Shown here piece by piece: positions 21,563-34,680 of a stretch of DNA of 64,000 nucleotides. Location: contig JAUTXW010005216.1 in the NCBI GenBank assembly GCA_030620095.1, forward strand, positions 946,501 to 1,010,500, read 5' to 3'. The translations under genes were made by a program, and so were the position numbers. Every line of letters begins with the position of its first letter. The stretch's first letter is position 1. This stretch comes from Kuschelorhynchus macadamiae (taxonomy: Eukaryota > Arthropoda > Insecta > Coleoptera > Curculionidae). The notes under the pieces were generated by a model. The model did not search any database, was not told where the DNA came from, and saw only the letters and a program-made list of their open reading frames with translations.

Positions 21563-22492
21563 AGATACACTTTATTCCGGTTTGATGTGGGGACGTTATC
21601 GGTGGGATTTTCGGATGGCGAGCTCTGAGCTCCCGATCACCCCGTGTATTTCAAAAACTTTAAATTGAACTTTATTTAAAAAACTTTCTAATGCATCTTG
21701 GCTTCCACTAGATGCCCCTTGAGAGGTTCACGAGATAACCTTTTCTGCTATCCCCTTACCCCTCCCGCCACGTAGCGGCCGTTACGCTAATATTCTTGTA
21801 GAACTCTAAACCTACTGAAGTCCCCCGAAATAAAGCAGCAAAACCGAACACGTGGCACCACTTATGTTATCAACACAGAGGTCTGCATTCGACGAGTCGA
21901 ACCGGAAGACTGGCAGATTAAAGATGAGTAAGATGACCCAATATCGATAAGGTTTAATGTACAGATGTCATCCGTGTTTCTCAATTTAAACAATTGAAAT
22001 TCAAGAAATTGTGACAATAAATTGTCGTAAAATTAAATGTTTAACCATTAAAAATACTTTTGCATACCAAAAACTACGTTTCTTTTGCTCTAGTACGCAT
22101 GTGAAAGTCGTACAAACCCTAACGCACTAATTGGTTAAGGTAGGTTATGCACAACCTAGCTGAGATAATTATCTATATTCTCATAAAAGAATTATGAAAT
22201 TTTGTCAAGAAACAAAATGTTTGCAATAGTTTAAGGAATCATCCAAAGCGGAATCGGAAACTTTTACCAAGATTGGCAGCTATTTTTCCAACTTGTTTAT
22301 CCCTCGGATATCCACGAATCCTTCATTATATCGTCGGGTAACTTAAAATAAACATTACCTGTGAATTTGAATGTAATCCTACCATTGGAAAAGTTTCTGC
22401 AGCCTCAAACTTGAAAAAAACACAAATTCCCAAATATCAAGTTGACGTTATTTTTATGTTGATACAAGGTTTTCTAGGTTAATGAATTATGA

Positions 22493-22673
<181 letters not shown>

Positions 22674-23160
22674 CCCAGGTTAGGCGTTTCTTTTGATGTT
22701 AAAAAGTCCAGTAGGTTTAGAAAACATGCATCCGGGGCAACCCGACCGATGACATTCGTACACTGACTCCCATCAAACCTTATCAATGTTGGGCCATCCC
22801 TATCCGGCAACCGCAAGTGAGGCGGGAAAGAAATATCAAATTTGAAAATAACCTATAAATGCCTACTGTAAACAAAAGCAAACTTTTGAAGTGAGTAGAC
22901 TGAACTGCTCAATGTGGAAACTAATGACTCCGGTAGAAAGAGAACAGACGCAGTGAACGTGTGAAGTCTAGTTGTTCCTGCATTCTATCCTGTTCGTCTG
23001 CCCAGTTCTACATAGAATATTAGCGTAATGACCGCTATGAGGCAGGAGTAGGAGGGGTGAGGAGATACCTTAAAAGAAAAGGTCATCTCGTCATACCAGT
23101 AGTTCTCTCAAGGGGCACCTAGTTGCAGCCGGGATGAACTCCGATTAAGAAAAGGGGAGT

Positions 23161-24352
23161 GTTTAAAATATATTTGTAAGAACCGGTGTGTTCGTTCTAG
23201 CTCTGACTAAGCCCTAGATGAGGAGCAATCTCGAGATCGTCTTACAACAGAGTCGCTAAAATAAACGGAAACGGAAGTTTTTAGCATATATTCATATTCA
23301 TTTTTTTAATAAATGTCATTTCAAATCAAACGAACATACGTAATTTATAAAAATAGTTTTTTTATGCCTGTAACTTTAGTGAACTATGATTCTACGTTAA
23401 AAAAGCAAAACTTTTTATTGTCTTCTTCTTCAAGTTCCCTTATCGTGCAGAGCACATACAATCCTAAACTATATTTTTAGCCGACATTTATTAACGTTTA
23501 TCGATATTAAATATCAAAGGTCGATGATATTTGACGGTTTATTACCTTCGAATTATTACACATTATTTTCAAAATCATACCATTTGTTAAAATAATCAAT
23601 GCATTATTGTATATTTTAACGTCTACATTTTTTTAGCACTATGTATTTGAAAATTCCGAAAAAACTTTTAGTACCAAATTTCTATATGACAATGCCAAGG
23701 GTCAATAACATGGCCACGGCAATTAAGTACTTTTTTTTATTTAATTATTATTTAATGTGAGGAGTTTTTGATAGATTTATTTTTTCCTTAATTTACCGGG
23801 GCACTGTCAGAGACACTAGATTTTTGAAACTGAGGTTAAAATTGACGATACAATTTTCTAGTTTTTCGGTAATGCCTGCGGAAGTTACATCTAAATATCT
23901 AATCTATCTTCGTAGAAATCTATTACTTTGTTTTGTGTTCTTTTTTCAGGAAGGAAATACCTTACTGCAAAGGGAAAAATTTACGGCTCTCTTTATTGGA
24001 AGCGTCCGTCGCAATGGAAAAGCGGGGTCGTGCATTTCTTAAAGCATAATTTATATTGATTTTGGGCATAGACATTTTTTTATTACACTTTCTGATTTGG
24101 TTCTCCCACAGTGAATCTTCTTGGACAATTCTGAGTCATGGTATATTTTAGTATTTACTTTAATACCACAATCCACACTTAAGTAACTCAGCAAACTCCA
24201 TGATATAGGTACTTGTGCGGCTTGCACCGTAACAACATCTAACTTTGTTTTACTGTAAATGTGACGCCACAAGTTTTGTATTTTCCTGTAGCCTCATTAA
24301 TTTTTACCAGCCAATTTTTACACCCACTTCTTTCAAGTAATTCTAAAATAGT
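23161..24352. other. Unassigned interval before hAT-2
   Basis: No gene was recognised. On the minus strand, 24352-24242 reads ILELLERSGCKNWLVKINEA and then ATGKYKTCGVTF. A shifted frame continues to 24051 (QAAQVPISWSLLSYLSVDCG). Across the hAT-2 insertion the first of these frames extends to a further 'KKRAIT' coded at 28787-28800. This suggests a once-longer coding piece split by hAT-2, of unknown family. Confidence 0.35.
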
Positions 24353-24837
24353 AATTGCCCAGTGGCGTAACTACACCCCTGCTAGCCCCCGCAACGAGGG
24401 GGGGGGCTGCTGATGCAAGGGGGCCCAGCCGGTCGTTAAACTATAATTTTTCGTTTAAAAAAAACACTGTCAATGAATATCACCATAAAAGCTAGTATTT
24501 TTAATCGCGAACGTACCTGCTGTGTTTATCTTATTATTATTGGGGATTCACCGAACAGCCCGATTTTAATTCTGAGAATCTTCAGCAGTCAAACGTTTGG
24601 CTGGCTAGTAAATAGGTTCTATTGAGTGTTTGCAAAGCAAATCATTTTTTTGTATAGGTGGTTGAGTAATATAATAGTATAGCTTGGTGAGATTTAAGCG
24701 CTTTTGTATAGACAGTTGTTATATCTATAGGAACTTCAAACTTGAAAAGTACATCCCCTGAAGACAAAAACAACTGCCACTGTTAGTTGCATTTGCTGTT
24801 GTACTAAAGAATAAAGGTAAAATATAGGTATAAACAT

Positions 24838-25755
24838 TTTTTTTTTTTTTTCGGTTTAGAACGTCTTACGACGTTGTCCGACGCCTAATTTCCACCTTTT
24901 TCGGTCGGTGCAGTCTTCTTCGGATAGGTTTCTTTCACTCATTGCTTTTTGCACCGCTCTTTGCCATTCTGCTTTCGGTCTTCCTCTCTTACGTCTGCCC
25001 CCTGGAACCCATTCCATCAGTTTTTTGGTAATCTTGAATCTGCCATTCTTTTCACATGTCCATACCATGTAAGATGTTTTATGTTTACATCTTGTAGCGT
25101 GTTTCCCTCTATGCCAAATCTCTCTTTTACTGTTGCATTTGAAATCCTATCTCGCCATGAAATTCCCAGAGAGCGCCGCATTACATCCATCTCAATTGCT
25201 TCTATTTTTCGTTTTTGTCTGTCGTTTATTCTCCATGTTTCAGAGCCATATAGGAGTGTACTTTTTATCATTGTTTCGTATATGTTGAATTTTCTTCTTT
25301 TTGATATTTCCTTACTCCAGAGTATGCTGTTTAGACACCCGATAACCCTCTTTGCTTTTGCTATTCTTTTCTCGATTTCCTTGTAGTCAGTTCCTGTTTG
25401 GTCAAACGTTATCCCTAAATAGATATATTCTTGACATTGAAGTATTTGTTTATTGCCGTCTAGGTTAAGGTTGTTTTGTTCTCCATTTATGCAGATATAC
25501 TTTGTCTTATCAATATTTACTGTTAGACCCCATTTGTTGTATTCCTCGACCAATTTTCTTAACATGTATTCCATGTCTTCAATGTCGTTTGCTGTCACCA
25601 CTTGGTCATCTGCAAATTGTAGTGCATACAAGCATTCATCTCCCAGTTCTATACCCATTCCCTGTACTTTTCTCTTCCATTGTTTTAATGCTGCTGCGAC
25701 ATAAATTTTGAATAGGGTAGGTGAGATGCAGCATCCTTGTCGTAATCCTTACATG
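24838..25755 (-). mobile_element. LINE-E: RTE-like LINE 3' part inside hAT-2
   Basis: The minus-strand reading starts GLRQGCCISPTLFKIYV (25755), followed by ALQFADDQVV (catalytic FADD), WGLTVNIDKTKY, YLGITFD, LLYGSETW, and RRSLGISWRDRI. After a frame change at about 25020, KKLMEWVPGGRRKRGRPKAEW follows. The GRRKRGRP block and YGSETW are typical of RTE-type and related insect LINEs. The 3' end is a poly-A run (24838-24852 as T on plus). Endonuclease and fingers are missing. Confidence 0.85.
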
Positions 25756-25990
25756 CTTACGTCTTTTAACAACCCACTTATTATCACAAAATTTTGTTAC
25801 TTGAAGTAGGTAATATAATTGTGGGTAAAAAAATCAATTAAAACAATATTTTTTTTAAATCGTTTAAAACAATCTAAAATAAATAACCGGATAGTATAGT
25901 TTTACCATTTCTACATTAAACAGCGGACCAAGGAACCCACATTTTTTTAAATAATAGAGTTTAAATGTTGTTATTATTTTTGCTGCAAAA

Positions 25991-28130
25991 ATGAATCCTG
26001 ATGACAAAAAAAAAGTTGCACAAGGGGGGCGGCAAAAAAGCAAAAGAAAAAGTTATTAGAAGAAGCTAAAGAAAAACTTCCTAAAATTGATACGTTTTTG
26101 TCAGCTAATGTTAAGGCAAAACTTGTAGTTCACTCTACGAGCGCTCAGAATACTGAAGTAAGTCAAGACCAACCGAATAAAGATTTAGAAATACTTTCTA
26201 TCAATATACAAGCAAACCAAGAAAGTAGCACATCAATTAGAGACAGTAAGGGTAGTGAAATTAATCAAATATCCGATAATATCACAGATAGTAGTGTGTC
26301 AGGTTCGAATGCAGATGAAAACCATTTAATTAGTCTTTTTAATGTTAACAATAAGTATCCTACCGATTTCGCGCATTTTTTAGATGTTGACATAATATGC
26401 TGCAATAATTTAAGAAGACTAATTGTTCGTTATGGGCTAGCAGGACCTAAGGGACCTTTTCCGAGGGATTCTAAACAAAGGCGCTTTTCCGAAAGTTATT
26501 ATTACACCAACGATAATAGTTGGCTATGTTATACAAAAATAAAAGATGTTGTTTATTGTCAACCTTCTTGGTTGTTTGGCACGCATAGATTAGGTTAGGG
26601 CAGGGCTTATCAGCAAAAATTAAAGAACATTTTTTGTCTCAGTCACATCTAACGAACTATTTTATTTATGATACTTGGAAAAAAGATAATACGATTGACA
26701 GGGATAATATGAAAGTATTAAGTCGTAAAGCAGACTTTTGGCGTTTACTTCTGGATAGATTATTTCGTATAACTTTATTATTAGCTAGAGGTATGTTAGC
26801 ATTTCGTGGACATACAGAAGATGTTAATCATAGCTACAATGGGAATTGTCTTTCCATAGTTCAATTACTTTCCAGATATGATATAGTTTTAAAGCAAGTA
26901 CTTGATAAACCAAAAGGAACCGTTAAATATCTGTCACCAGAAATACAAAACGAAATAATTTCAAGGCGCAAAAAAGGCGCTTTAAAAAGTACTATTTTAG
27001 AAAAAGTAAAAATGTCTCCTTTTTATTCCATTCTAACAGATACTACACAGGATATAACTAAAATAGACCAACTCAGTAGGGTAATTCGATATGTTGATTT
27101 AAATAAGGGTGAAAATGGTTCAATAAAGTCTATACTAACGATAGATTACAATCTTTGACTGCCAGAAGATTTCGTTACACAGATATAATTAAAGCTCTCA
27201 GTAAAATGATATTAACGTCTAAAAAAAAAGACCGGGGTGAAGCAAAAACCATATTAAATAATATTGAAAGTTTTGAGTTTGTTTTTCTGTGTGTATTTCT
27301 GAACACAATATTACAAGAGATAAATATTTTATCAAAAGTAATTCAAAATTCGGGTGCAAGTTTAAATAAAGTAGTTGCCGTTTTAAAGAAAACAATGGAT
27401 TGTTTCTTTGAAACTAGAGATAAATATTTAGAACTTAAAGAGGAAGCCGTCAAAACTTCTCAAAAATGGGGTATAGTCCTGCAATTTACTGTCAAGAGAG
27501 CACCAAAAGTAAAAACGCACTTCGATGAAATTGGTTCTGATTTTAGATTTTTAGATTCGGAACACAGGTTTAAAGTTAGTATATTTTATGTAACATTAGA
27601 TATTATAAGCGCACAAACAAATCGCCGTTTTAAATCATTTTGCCATGTAAATGAAATGTTTAATTTTCTGAATCCGTCTTCTTTTTTTTTATTAACTCCA
27701 GAAAATATTATTAAAAAAGGGAAGGAGTTACACACATTTCATTTTATAAAAATGACTTTACTGAATCAGAATCCCTGGGCCTCGAACTAGTTGCTATAAG
27801 TTATAATAGATTAATATATAAGGATATTCAGGATCAAAATATTATAAGCATAAGCGAGTTCTTAAAATATTTGTTAATAGACAGTTCAACGCAATTAAAG
27901 CGTTAATATTATATCTAACTTTACCCGTAAGCGTAGCCACTAACGAAAGATCTTTCTCAAAATTAAAAATTATTAAAACCCGTTTAAGAAATAAAACTTC
28001 CCAGGAGAGATTAGACTCTTTGTCTATCTTAGCTATTGAAAATAATTTGGCAAATGATCTTGATGTAAATAAAGCCATTACCGATTTTTGCAGAAAAGAA
28101 AGCGCGAAAAAAAGACTTTTAATTATTATT
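25991..28130 (+). pseudogene. hAT-2 transposase (TTF zinc finger, DUF4371, dimerisation domain), inactivated
   Basis: It starts MNPDDKKK at 25991 and shifts frame in a G-run at about 26022. Then come KLLEEAKEKLPKIDTF, the TTF-type finger region (LAGPKGPFPRD, SWLCYTKIKDVVYCQPSWLF; 26430-26590), the DUF4371 catalytic part (ADFWRLLLDR, FRGHTEDVN, SPFYSILTDTTQDITKIDQL; 26634-27158), and the middle region (27155-27790). The C-terminal dimerisation block (27900-28110) reads LTLPVSVATNERSFSKLKII, then SQERLDSLSILAIENN. At least three frame breaks are present (about 26022, 26596 and 27158), plus a gap before 27900. It is not functional. Confidence 0.85.
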
Positions 28131-28892
28131 TGTTTATTTATTGTTATATATGGTACCTGGTCGTGTTTCACAGTTTTTGTGCCAAGCCGATAGACATAAC
28201 AGAAGGCATTAAGATAAGCAAATATGCGTAATAAATACCTCCGAAAATTAGCGAACTGCAAATTTTTGGTCAGGAGTTTACTGGGCTTTGTTTATTTTGA
28301 TGCCCTAGAAAGCCTATCAGTTTGGCACAACAGTAATTGTAAAACACGCTGTATATTATTATTATGTGTTATGTTTTATTTTAATTTTATTTTGTGTATT
28401 TTAGTAATATATAGATGTATACCTACCGAATTGAAAGTTTTTTGTGTTGTTGGTTTAAATTATATTTGACCATATTGTAGGCCGACCATACGTATACTTC
28501 GCTGTATTGTACAGCGTTTTTTCCTTGGTACACCACTTTTGTAATAATGAACCATATTCATCTATTTCCCTATCCAGGTTTGAATCAAATATTGTTTAAT
28601 TAGGAAATCATCACATACAAATTAAAAATTTTAAACTTTTAATAGATTAATTTTTAACAAAATGGTGAATGCGCCGAGAAATATTTTTGCATGCGGCGCT
28701 TATTTGATCAACCTTTTGGCATTGGGGGGCCTTTTGTCGATAACTGCGGGGGGGCCAAGATTTGTAGTTACGCCTCTGAATTGCCCTTTTTTTTTTGTAT
28801 GTTGGTGCCACGCCCAAAATTGTTATTTTTTTTTACCTTTTTATTTACCTTTCATAATGATTTCTTGTATTATTATGATATGTGCTTTCCAA

Positions 28893-31018
28893 GGTTGAGC
28901 AGTAGAAAGGCATCTAGGTCTGAAAGAGGCTGGGTCACAGATGAGGTTAAAGAGGCAAAGAATAGGCTTCTTTTTTATTATGAAATAAAAGTGTCATACC
29001 CAACAGCTGGCAACATAGCGATTTATAAAGAGTTCAAAATAGTTTATAATAGTATATTAACTGAAGCAAAGAGAAGGTATAATCTGAGGAAGCTGGAGAA
29101 AACCGATAACTACAGCAAAACAGTGTGGGATATAATAAACACTGAAACGGGCAGAAAACATAAATCTAAAAATGAACCAGAGAACCTAACCCCCAATGAA
29201 TTGAATTATTTTTTTATAAATCATGCTACTGATCTAATAACAAGGTTACCTCCAGGAACCACAGATTATTCCACTTTCCTGGATAAGAATTTAACTCAAA
29301 GTCATTCAATGTTCCTCAAACCCATTGATCAAAATGAAGTAAAACTAGTTATAAACAGACTAAAAAATAAAAAAACGGAAGACATTTATGGTGTAAATGT
29401 GTACAGTATTAAAATAGTTAGTGACTTTCTGCTACAACCTTTAGTAAATGTAATAAATACTTGTTTGGAGGAAGGCTGCTTTCCGACACTACTAAAAATT
29501 GCAAAAATTTTCCCAATCTATAAAAATGGGGATAGGGGCCTCCCTCAAAACTACAGGCAGATTGCTTCTCTGCCTATCGTTTCTAAAATTTTCGAGAATA
29601 TCATTCATGGACAAATTTTGTCCTATCTAGAAATAAATAAAATATTGATACCCCAGCAGTTTGGGTTTAGAAAAGGTGTCACAACAACTGACGCAATAAA
29701 AAAAATTAACAACATGTAAAATGAAGCCTTTGAGAACAGAAATATTTATATAGGATTATTCACCGATCTCACTGCTGCCTTTGATTCTGTTAATCATAAA
29801 ATCCTACTGGATAAACCTTACTTTTATGGTATAAGGGGCGTGGCCCACAAACTACTAACATCATACTTATCAGATAGATATCAAATGGTCAGCTGTAAAA
29901 ATGAGAAAAGTGATCCTTTATTGTCTCAAAGTGGAGTACCACAGGGCTCTGTGCTTGGTCCGCTCCTCTTCCTCATATACATAAATGATCTACCAAGAAC
30001 TTTTACATGTCAAAACGTGACAAGCGTTCTATATGCGGATGACGCCACATTTGGACTTGCAGCGGACAGAGGAGCGGATACAGCTGAAATCATTGAAAAC
30101 ATGCTGAGGCATGCTAAAACCTGGTTCGTTTCAAATCAACTTTTTCTAAATCAAGGTAAAACCCAAACAATGTTGTTCGAGACCCGAACTGCTGGAAATC
30201 TGGCAAATAGGCCCATTACAAAGTTTCTTGGAGTTGTGTTGGATGCAAATATGATATGGTGTGAATAGGTGAATGTGTTGTGTGGCAAGCTAAACAAAGC
30301 AATATATGCCATTAGAAAGGTTAGACAAACAGTAAATCAAAATGCTGCCCTTACAACATATTATTCTCTGTTTGACACTGTTATGCGATATGAAATCCTA
30401 ACGTGGATATCGGCTGCAACTGTACATCTTGAAAGAGTCTTTAAAATTCAAAAATATGCCATAAGATGTATTGCCAAATTGAAGTGTGATGAATCCTGTA
30501 GACCACATTTCAAATCATTGAAAGTGATGACTCTTCATGCAGTGGTTATATTCACCAAACTACTGCATGTCAAAAAAAATTTAGAAAGGTATACAGTTGC
30601 ATCCGAGGTTCATGCTTATGGTACAAGACATTGTAGTAACCTGGTGCCTCCTAGAAACAGATTAATAAGAACCCAAGATGACGAAATTAAGCTGTTTAAT
30701 GCATTGCCTCATGAAATAAAAATTTTGAGTAAAAAATCTTTTAGGAATAAGCTAAATAAGGTATTGACTAGTGCATGTATATATAGCCGAGAAGAGTATT
30801 ATAATGTAGTATCTAATATCAATGACCTCCCTTGAAAACTTTTTAACATAGATATATTTTTTAATTGAAATTGTATTTTTGTATTTTAGTAAGTATTTCT
30901 GTTTGCTTTGTAACTATTTTGATGTTTTATATCTTTTCGAACACTGAGACCTGTCTATGAATACCTTTGTATTTTTCAGACCAATAAACATTATTATTAT
31001 TATTATTATTACTATTAT
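28893..31018 (+). mobile_element. LINE-F: Jockey/CR1-group LINE, RT nearly complete
   Basis: The coding part runs from 28893 to 30835. The EN-RT linker (RGWVTDEVKEAKNRLLFYYE, YSKTVWDIINTETG) comes first. RT fingers follow (LLKIAKIFPIYKNGD, NYRQIASLPIVSKIFE), then palm (LFTDLTAAFDSVNHKILL, GVPQGSVLGPLLFLIYIND, catalytic YADDATFGL) and thumb (KFLGVVLDANMIW). The C-terminus is RLIRTQDDEIKLFNALPHEI, with a stop at 30833. Only two in-frame stops break it, at 29717-29719 and 30266-30268, making this the best-preserved LINE RT in the window. The tail is (ATT)n at 30989-31010. The endonuclease is missing (5' truncation). Confidence 0.88.
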
Positions 31019-31394
31019 AGCTTTGATGCGCCCGCAACAGCAGTTTTATGCCGCTCCCATCTTTAATTGGCTTACGCATATTCACCATTGCGTTGGAATA
31101 GCAACTGCTGTAAACAAATCTAAGCGCGAAAGAATGCGTGCGGGGGTAGTCTGATGCGGAATTTGTTACTGCTGATTGTGATTCCTCAACGGGTCGCTCT
31201 TATGAAAATGTGTTCAACGCGCTACGTTTTTATGTCATTATTATTTTTTGAGTATATAACGCACTAGTTTTGATAGAAAATAATGGTATTATTAAGTAAA
31301 TAATGTGAATTTATATAAAACATACTACATTTTTATATTAAAAATGTAGATTATAAAATGCTTAATATTTTGAAATTATTTTTATTTTTAAGTA

Positions 31395-31457
31395 AGTTGA
31401 TTGGAAAATGTAGGTGATGCGGCGCGTCACCCGTGTCCCCTGGCGAGCCGCCACTAA
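31395..31457 (-). mobile_element. Right tip of a hAT-like element
   Basis: GGCGAGCCGCCACTAAG reads on the minus strand as a (C/T)AGTGGCGGCTCG tip, the form seen at 17602 and 49719. A GC-rich GATGCGGCGCGTCACC precedes it. The partner end was not found, and LINE-F may separate the two. Confidence 0.5.
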
Positions 31458-31510
31458 GTCGAAGAGGTTCATTTTTCTTTAGCTTTTACGCATCTTTTAC
31501 GTAGATGAAC

Positions 31511-31521
31511 CTTAGACAAGG
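31511..31521 (+). repeat. Orphan P-element-type tip
   Basis: CTTAGACAAGG, preceded by GATGAAC, is identical to the first 11 bases of the P element at 5451, and even resembles its target GATGAACT. An imperfect inverted echo (TCCTTGTAAGAGG) follows at once. It could be a footprint or a minimal relic. Eleven bases can also match by chance. Confidence 0.25.
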
Positions 31522-32462
31522 TTTCCTTGTAAGAGGTGAACGAATTACGGGCAAGTCGAGTATAATGAATCAACTGTGCTGCTGTTTATAGGGACGTTTT
31601 ATATATTAATAATAATAGTGCGATTGTAATTGATGATTTTCTGAAAAATACTAACAGATCACTGGTAATCGTGATCAAAGGATTATTTTAGACTTTATTA
31701 GCTTCGGGAATATTTCACCCGGAGAATTTGCTTGTAAACCCGGAGTGCGGAGGAATTACGCAAAACGAGTTGAATCCGCTCGAAACACGGAGGGTTGGCA
31801 ACTAATAAACAGAAATCTATGGAACGCCGTTTTACTTTTTAGTCTGCTATATGCCCGGTATTAATTTAAATTGAATGGGACTTCATTATGGCAATTTATT
31901 TTATAATATTATAATAAAAATGTAATTTTAACTGAATCCTTGGAACATCAGAGCTAAAGCCTTCATATAGATTTTTAACAATCAATTAATTTGACTTAGC
32001 TATTAAAATGTATGTCAGGATATTTGGATGGGTCTTTACAAAATTAATTCAATTTTCATTATCTTATTATAATTAAAATGCATTTTTTTATTATAATATA
32101 ATTTTATTACTTACAAATTTGTTGATATCAATATTTATCCAATATTTAACGAATACCTTTGTAGTATTCTGTGGGAAACAATGTAACCGATTATCAATTT
32201 TTATGAATGGTATTTTCATTTACAGCAATTTCTATGATTATCTATTTCCATTGAAACCAATTTCCATTGATATCAATTTCGATTGATTACAAGCCCTCGA
32301 ACGCATTTTTATTATCGGAAATTTCGCCATCTATAGCCTCCCAAAAGAAACATAATGTGTTTGCGTGAGTGTGTTCGATAACTCAAATTAATTTGTGTCT
32401 TCATAAAATTCTGGAGCCCCTCTGGTCTGGTATTCTGCGTTCTGAAGTATGAGCCGACTTCG

Positions 32463-32645
32463 TTAGTTTGCGTATTGCGCTAACATTGGATTGCATTCTA
32501 ATAATCTTGCTTGCTGAATTTTTAATATCATTTGTGCAATAAAAGACAGATGATAAGGACCGAATTTAAACTCGTCTTTCACGCGCAAGTACGCCACATC
32601 GATGTACAGTGTTTGGGAGTCAAATAGGCCGTAATGCATTGTCAT
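32463..32645 (-). CDS. Unrecognised 60-residue frame, possible exon
   Basis: The frame reads MTMHYGLFDSQTLYIDVAYL, then VKDEFKFGPYHLSF and IAQMILKIQQARLLECNPML. Composition is protein-like (mixed charged/hydrophobic) and not repeat-like, in an otherwise non-coding AT-rich region with GC slightly raised over the frame. I do not recognise the family. No splice context could be confirmed. It may be a relic exon or transposon fragment. Confidence 0.2.
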   Translation of the reverse strand: MTMHYGLFDSQTLYIDVAYLRVKDEFKFGPYHLSFIAQMILKIQQARLLECNPMLAQYAN

Positions 32646-33736
32646 TTAAAAACGTTTGTAGAATTTACGATTCAATACATTTTTTTAAAATTATTAAACT
32701 AATTATTTTGAATCTATAGATTTTATTTTCAATACTGTTTATTACGTCCTACCTGTGCAGTTATAGGCAGTAGAAATCGAGATTGAAATTATAATCAAAA
32801 AACAAAAGTGACAGATATAAGATATTTCAAATTTCCAAAATAATACATTTTCAAAAATGTGCATTGCTGCTTACTGTCAAGCTGTTAAGATAAATTTAAA
32901 AAATTGTAATTTAGGATATATTTACTATAATAATAGAACAATACGGTTTTAGGTACCTGTATAGGGCTCTTTTGAACCTGGTTTGTATTTTTCAATTGCA
33001 AATAAAAACTAAAAATGTCAATAGACGGTACTAGTGCAGCAACTCAAGTAACAAATGTTATAAAATATGAATGGAAGTTTCCCCTGCAATTATTTTACTT
33101 GCAGCATTCTTAACTTTTATTTTAAATTAATTAATCATTTTAATCAAAATAATAAGGAATCCTCACGATGAGCACTTTAGATAATCTAATATTTGTAAAC
33201 TTCAATTTTATTTTCTCGCTGAATGCTAAAAAGACCGGCGTGGGCATACCGTTGTAAGTGTATCGTGGTGTTAATCATAATTTTATAAACCATGACTAGT
33301 AAAAAGGGACTCGTATGTTGCGTTATAGAGGCTGCTTTTTTAGAAGCAACAAGGCCGAATTAACTACTTACGATGGTTGGGGCTCATCTGGGCAAGGCGA
33401 AGTTTTGCAATGACAAAAAAACGGTCAATGGGTTTTACGTATTTGGTGGCCCTTCGGCCGCAACTCAAAATTTACATGTTGAGTATAAGAAGTGGGAGGG
33501 CGAAGGTAAAAAATAGTATTCGCATGACGTGCGACGCCGACGGTTCCGCAAACTACTTTCAACACTTCGAGATTTTAGTTTTAAATAAATTTGTACAAGC
33601 TATATTGTCACAGTTTACAAAACAATCTGTGAAGTAACACTTATTTTCTCGGTTAGTGATAGTGTCTGATTCTGTTGTTGATCAAAGGTTTATAATTTAA
33701 ATCGGCCATTGAATTCGGATTTATTTTTTAATTTAT

Positions 33737-33740
<4 letters not shown>

Positions 33741-33801
<61 letters not shown>

Positions 33802-33817
33802 GTATATATATGTATAC
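33741..33817. repeat. (TA)n microsatellite with TATATATG variants
   Basis: A TA run of about 50 bp followed by three TGTATATATA repeats. Confidence 0.95.
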
Positions 33818-34575
33818 ACCCATTATTGTTAAGCTCGTTTATACAATGATATAACCACTTCAATCAAACAACACAACCTTTATTTTATTGGTAGGTGTAA
33901 AATAAAGCAATGAATGTTCATCCAGCAAAAGCTGAATTTGATTTTTGATCCAAAAAGCTATTTTTATGTTCTGAAATCTGAAACGAAAACTTTGGGTTTT
34001 TACCTATTTTGTTTTATGATATATATTACTGTAACACTGTTGCCGTATCTTCTTTTCGTTCCGAATTTCTGCTATTAACTTTTGTTTTTTAAATGGGACG
34101 CCCTACATTTGTTTGTTATTTTGATTTACTATGATATTGTAACTTCAATTATTTTGATTACCTATGATATTGTAATTTCAACCATGACGTGTCAAAACAG
34201 AACCTTCATATATCTGGGTGAATAGAAATTGCTTAGGCTTAAATCCAAAATACTGCATATTGTTGTGGGGTATCATTATGTATTACTCGCAAAGACTAAC
34301 CCGAAAAGCGACATTAAAAAAAATGATTTTTTAAAAAAAATAGTTTAACTAATATTTAAATGGGCATAAAAGATGTTTAGTGAATAGACAGATAATTTTA
34401 TTTTTTTCAGCCCTCTTGGAGGTAAGTTAATAGTTTTTGCTAAATCACAGCACTCTGAATTGAGAAATAAAAATTAATTAAAAAATAGCAATGTGAGAAT
34501 TACATATGGTTGTACTCTAATATCTCAACCATTGAGGTAGTATATCGGAATGGTCCTAACGAATTAAAACACGGA

Positions 34576-34680
34576 AACATGTACAGGGTGTTACAAATTC
34601 GAGGTACAAACTTTGAGATCTTGAAACCGTAAGAGATACAACGTCTTTTAAAATAGGGCAAAGTTGCACAATTTAACATC
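34576..34680 (+). mobile_element. Tip of an ACAGGGTGTT-type element (MITE or Tc1/mariner relative)
   Basis: TACAGGGTGTTACAAATTCG begins the segment, followed by GTACAAACTTTGAGATCTTG. TACAGGGTGT tips also start the mariner-like elements at 45979, 46074 and 48568. The second end was not found. Confidence 0.35.

Larger units (their letters stand above)
24361..28778 (+). mobile_element. hAT-2: hAT element with ends, duplication and broken transposase
   Basis: The left tip (C)AGTGGCGTAACTAC and right tip GTAGTTACGCCTCTG (ending 28778) are inverted repeats. AATTGCCC occurs at 24353-24360 and 28779-28786 as the 8-bp duplication. G-rich subterminal tracts lie on both sides (24397-24425 and 28725-28755). 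It contains a TTF/DUF4371-type transposase pseudogene in the same orientation, and an RTE-like LINE inserted at 24838-25755. Length without the LINE is about 3.5 kb, usual for the family. Confidence 0.9.

Noticed and set aside
24949..25711. Plus-strand frames of up to 145 codons over LINE-E
   Set aside because: Antisense shadows of the RTE-like reverse transcriptase, which has clear motifs on the minus strand.
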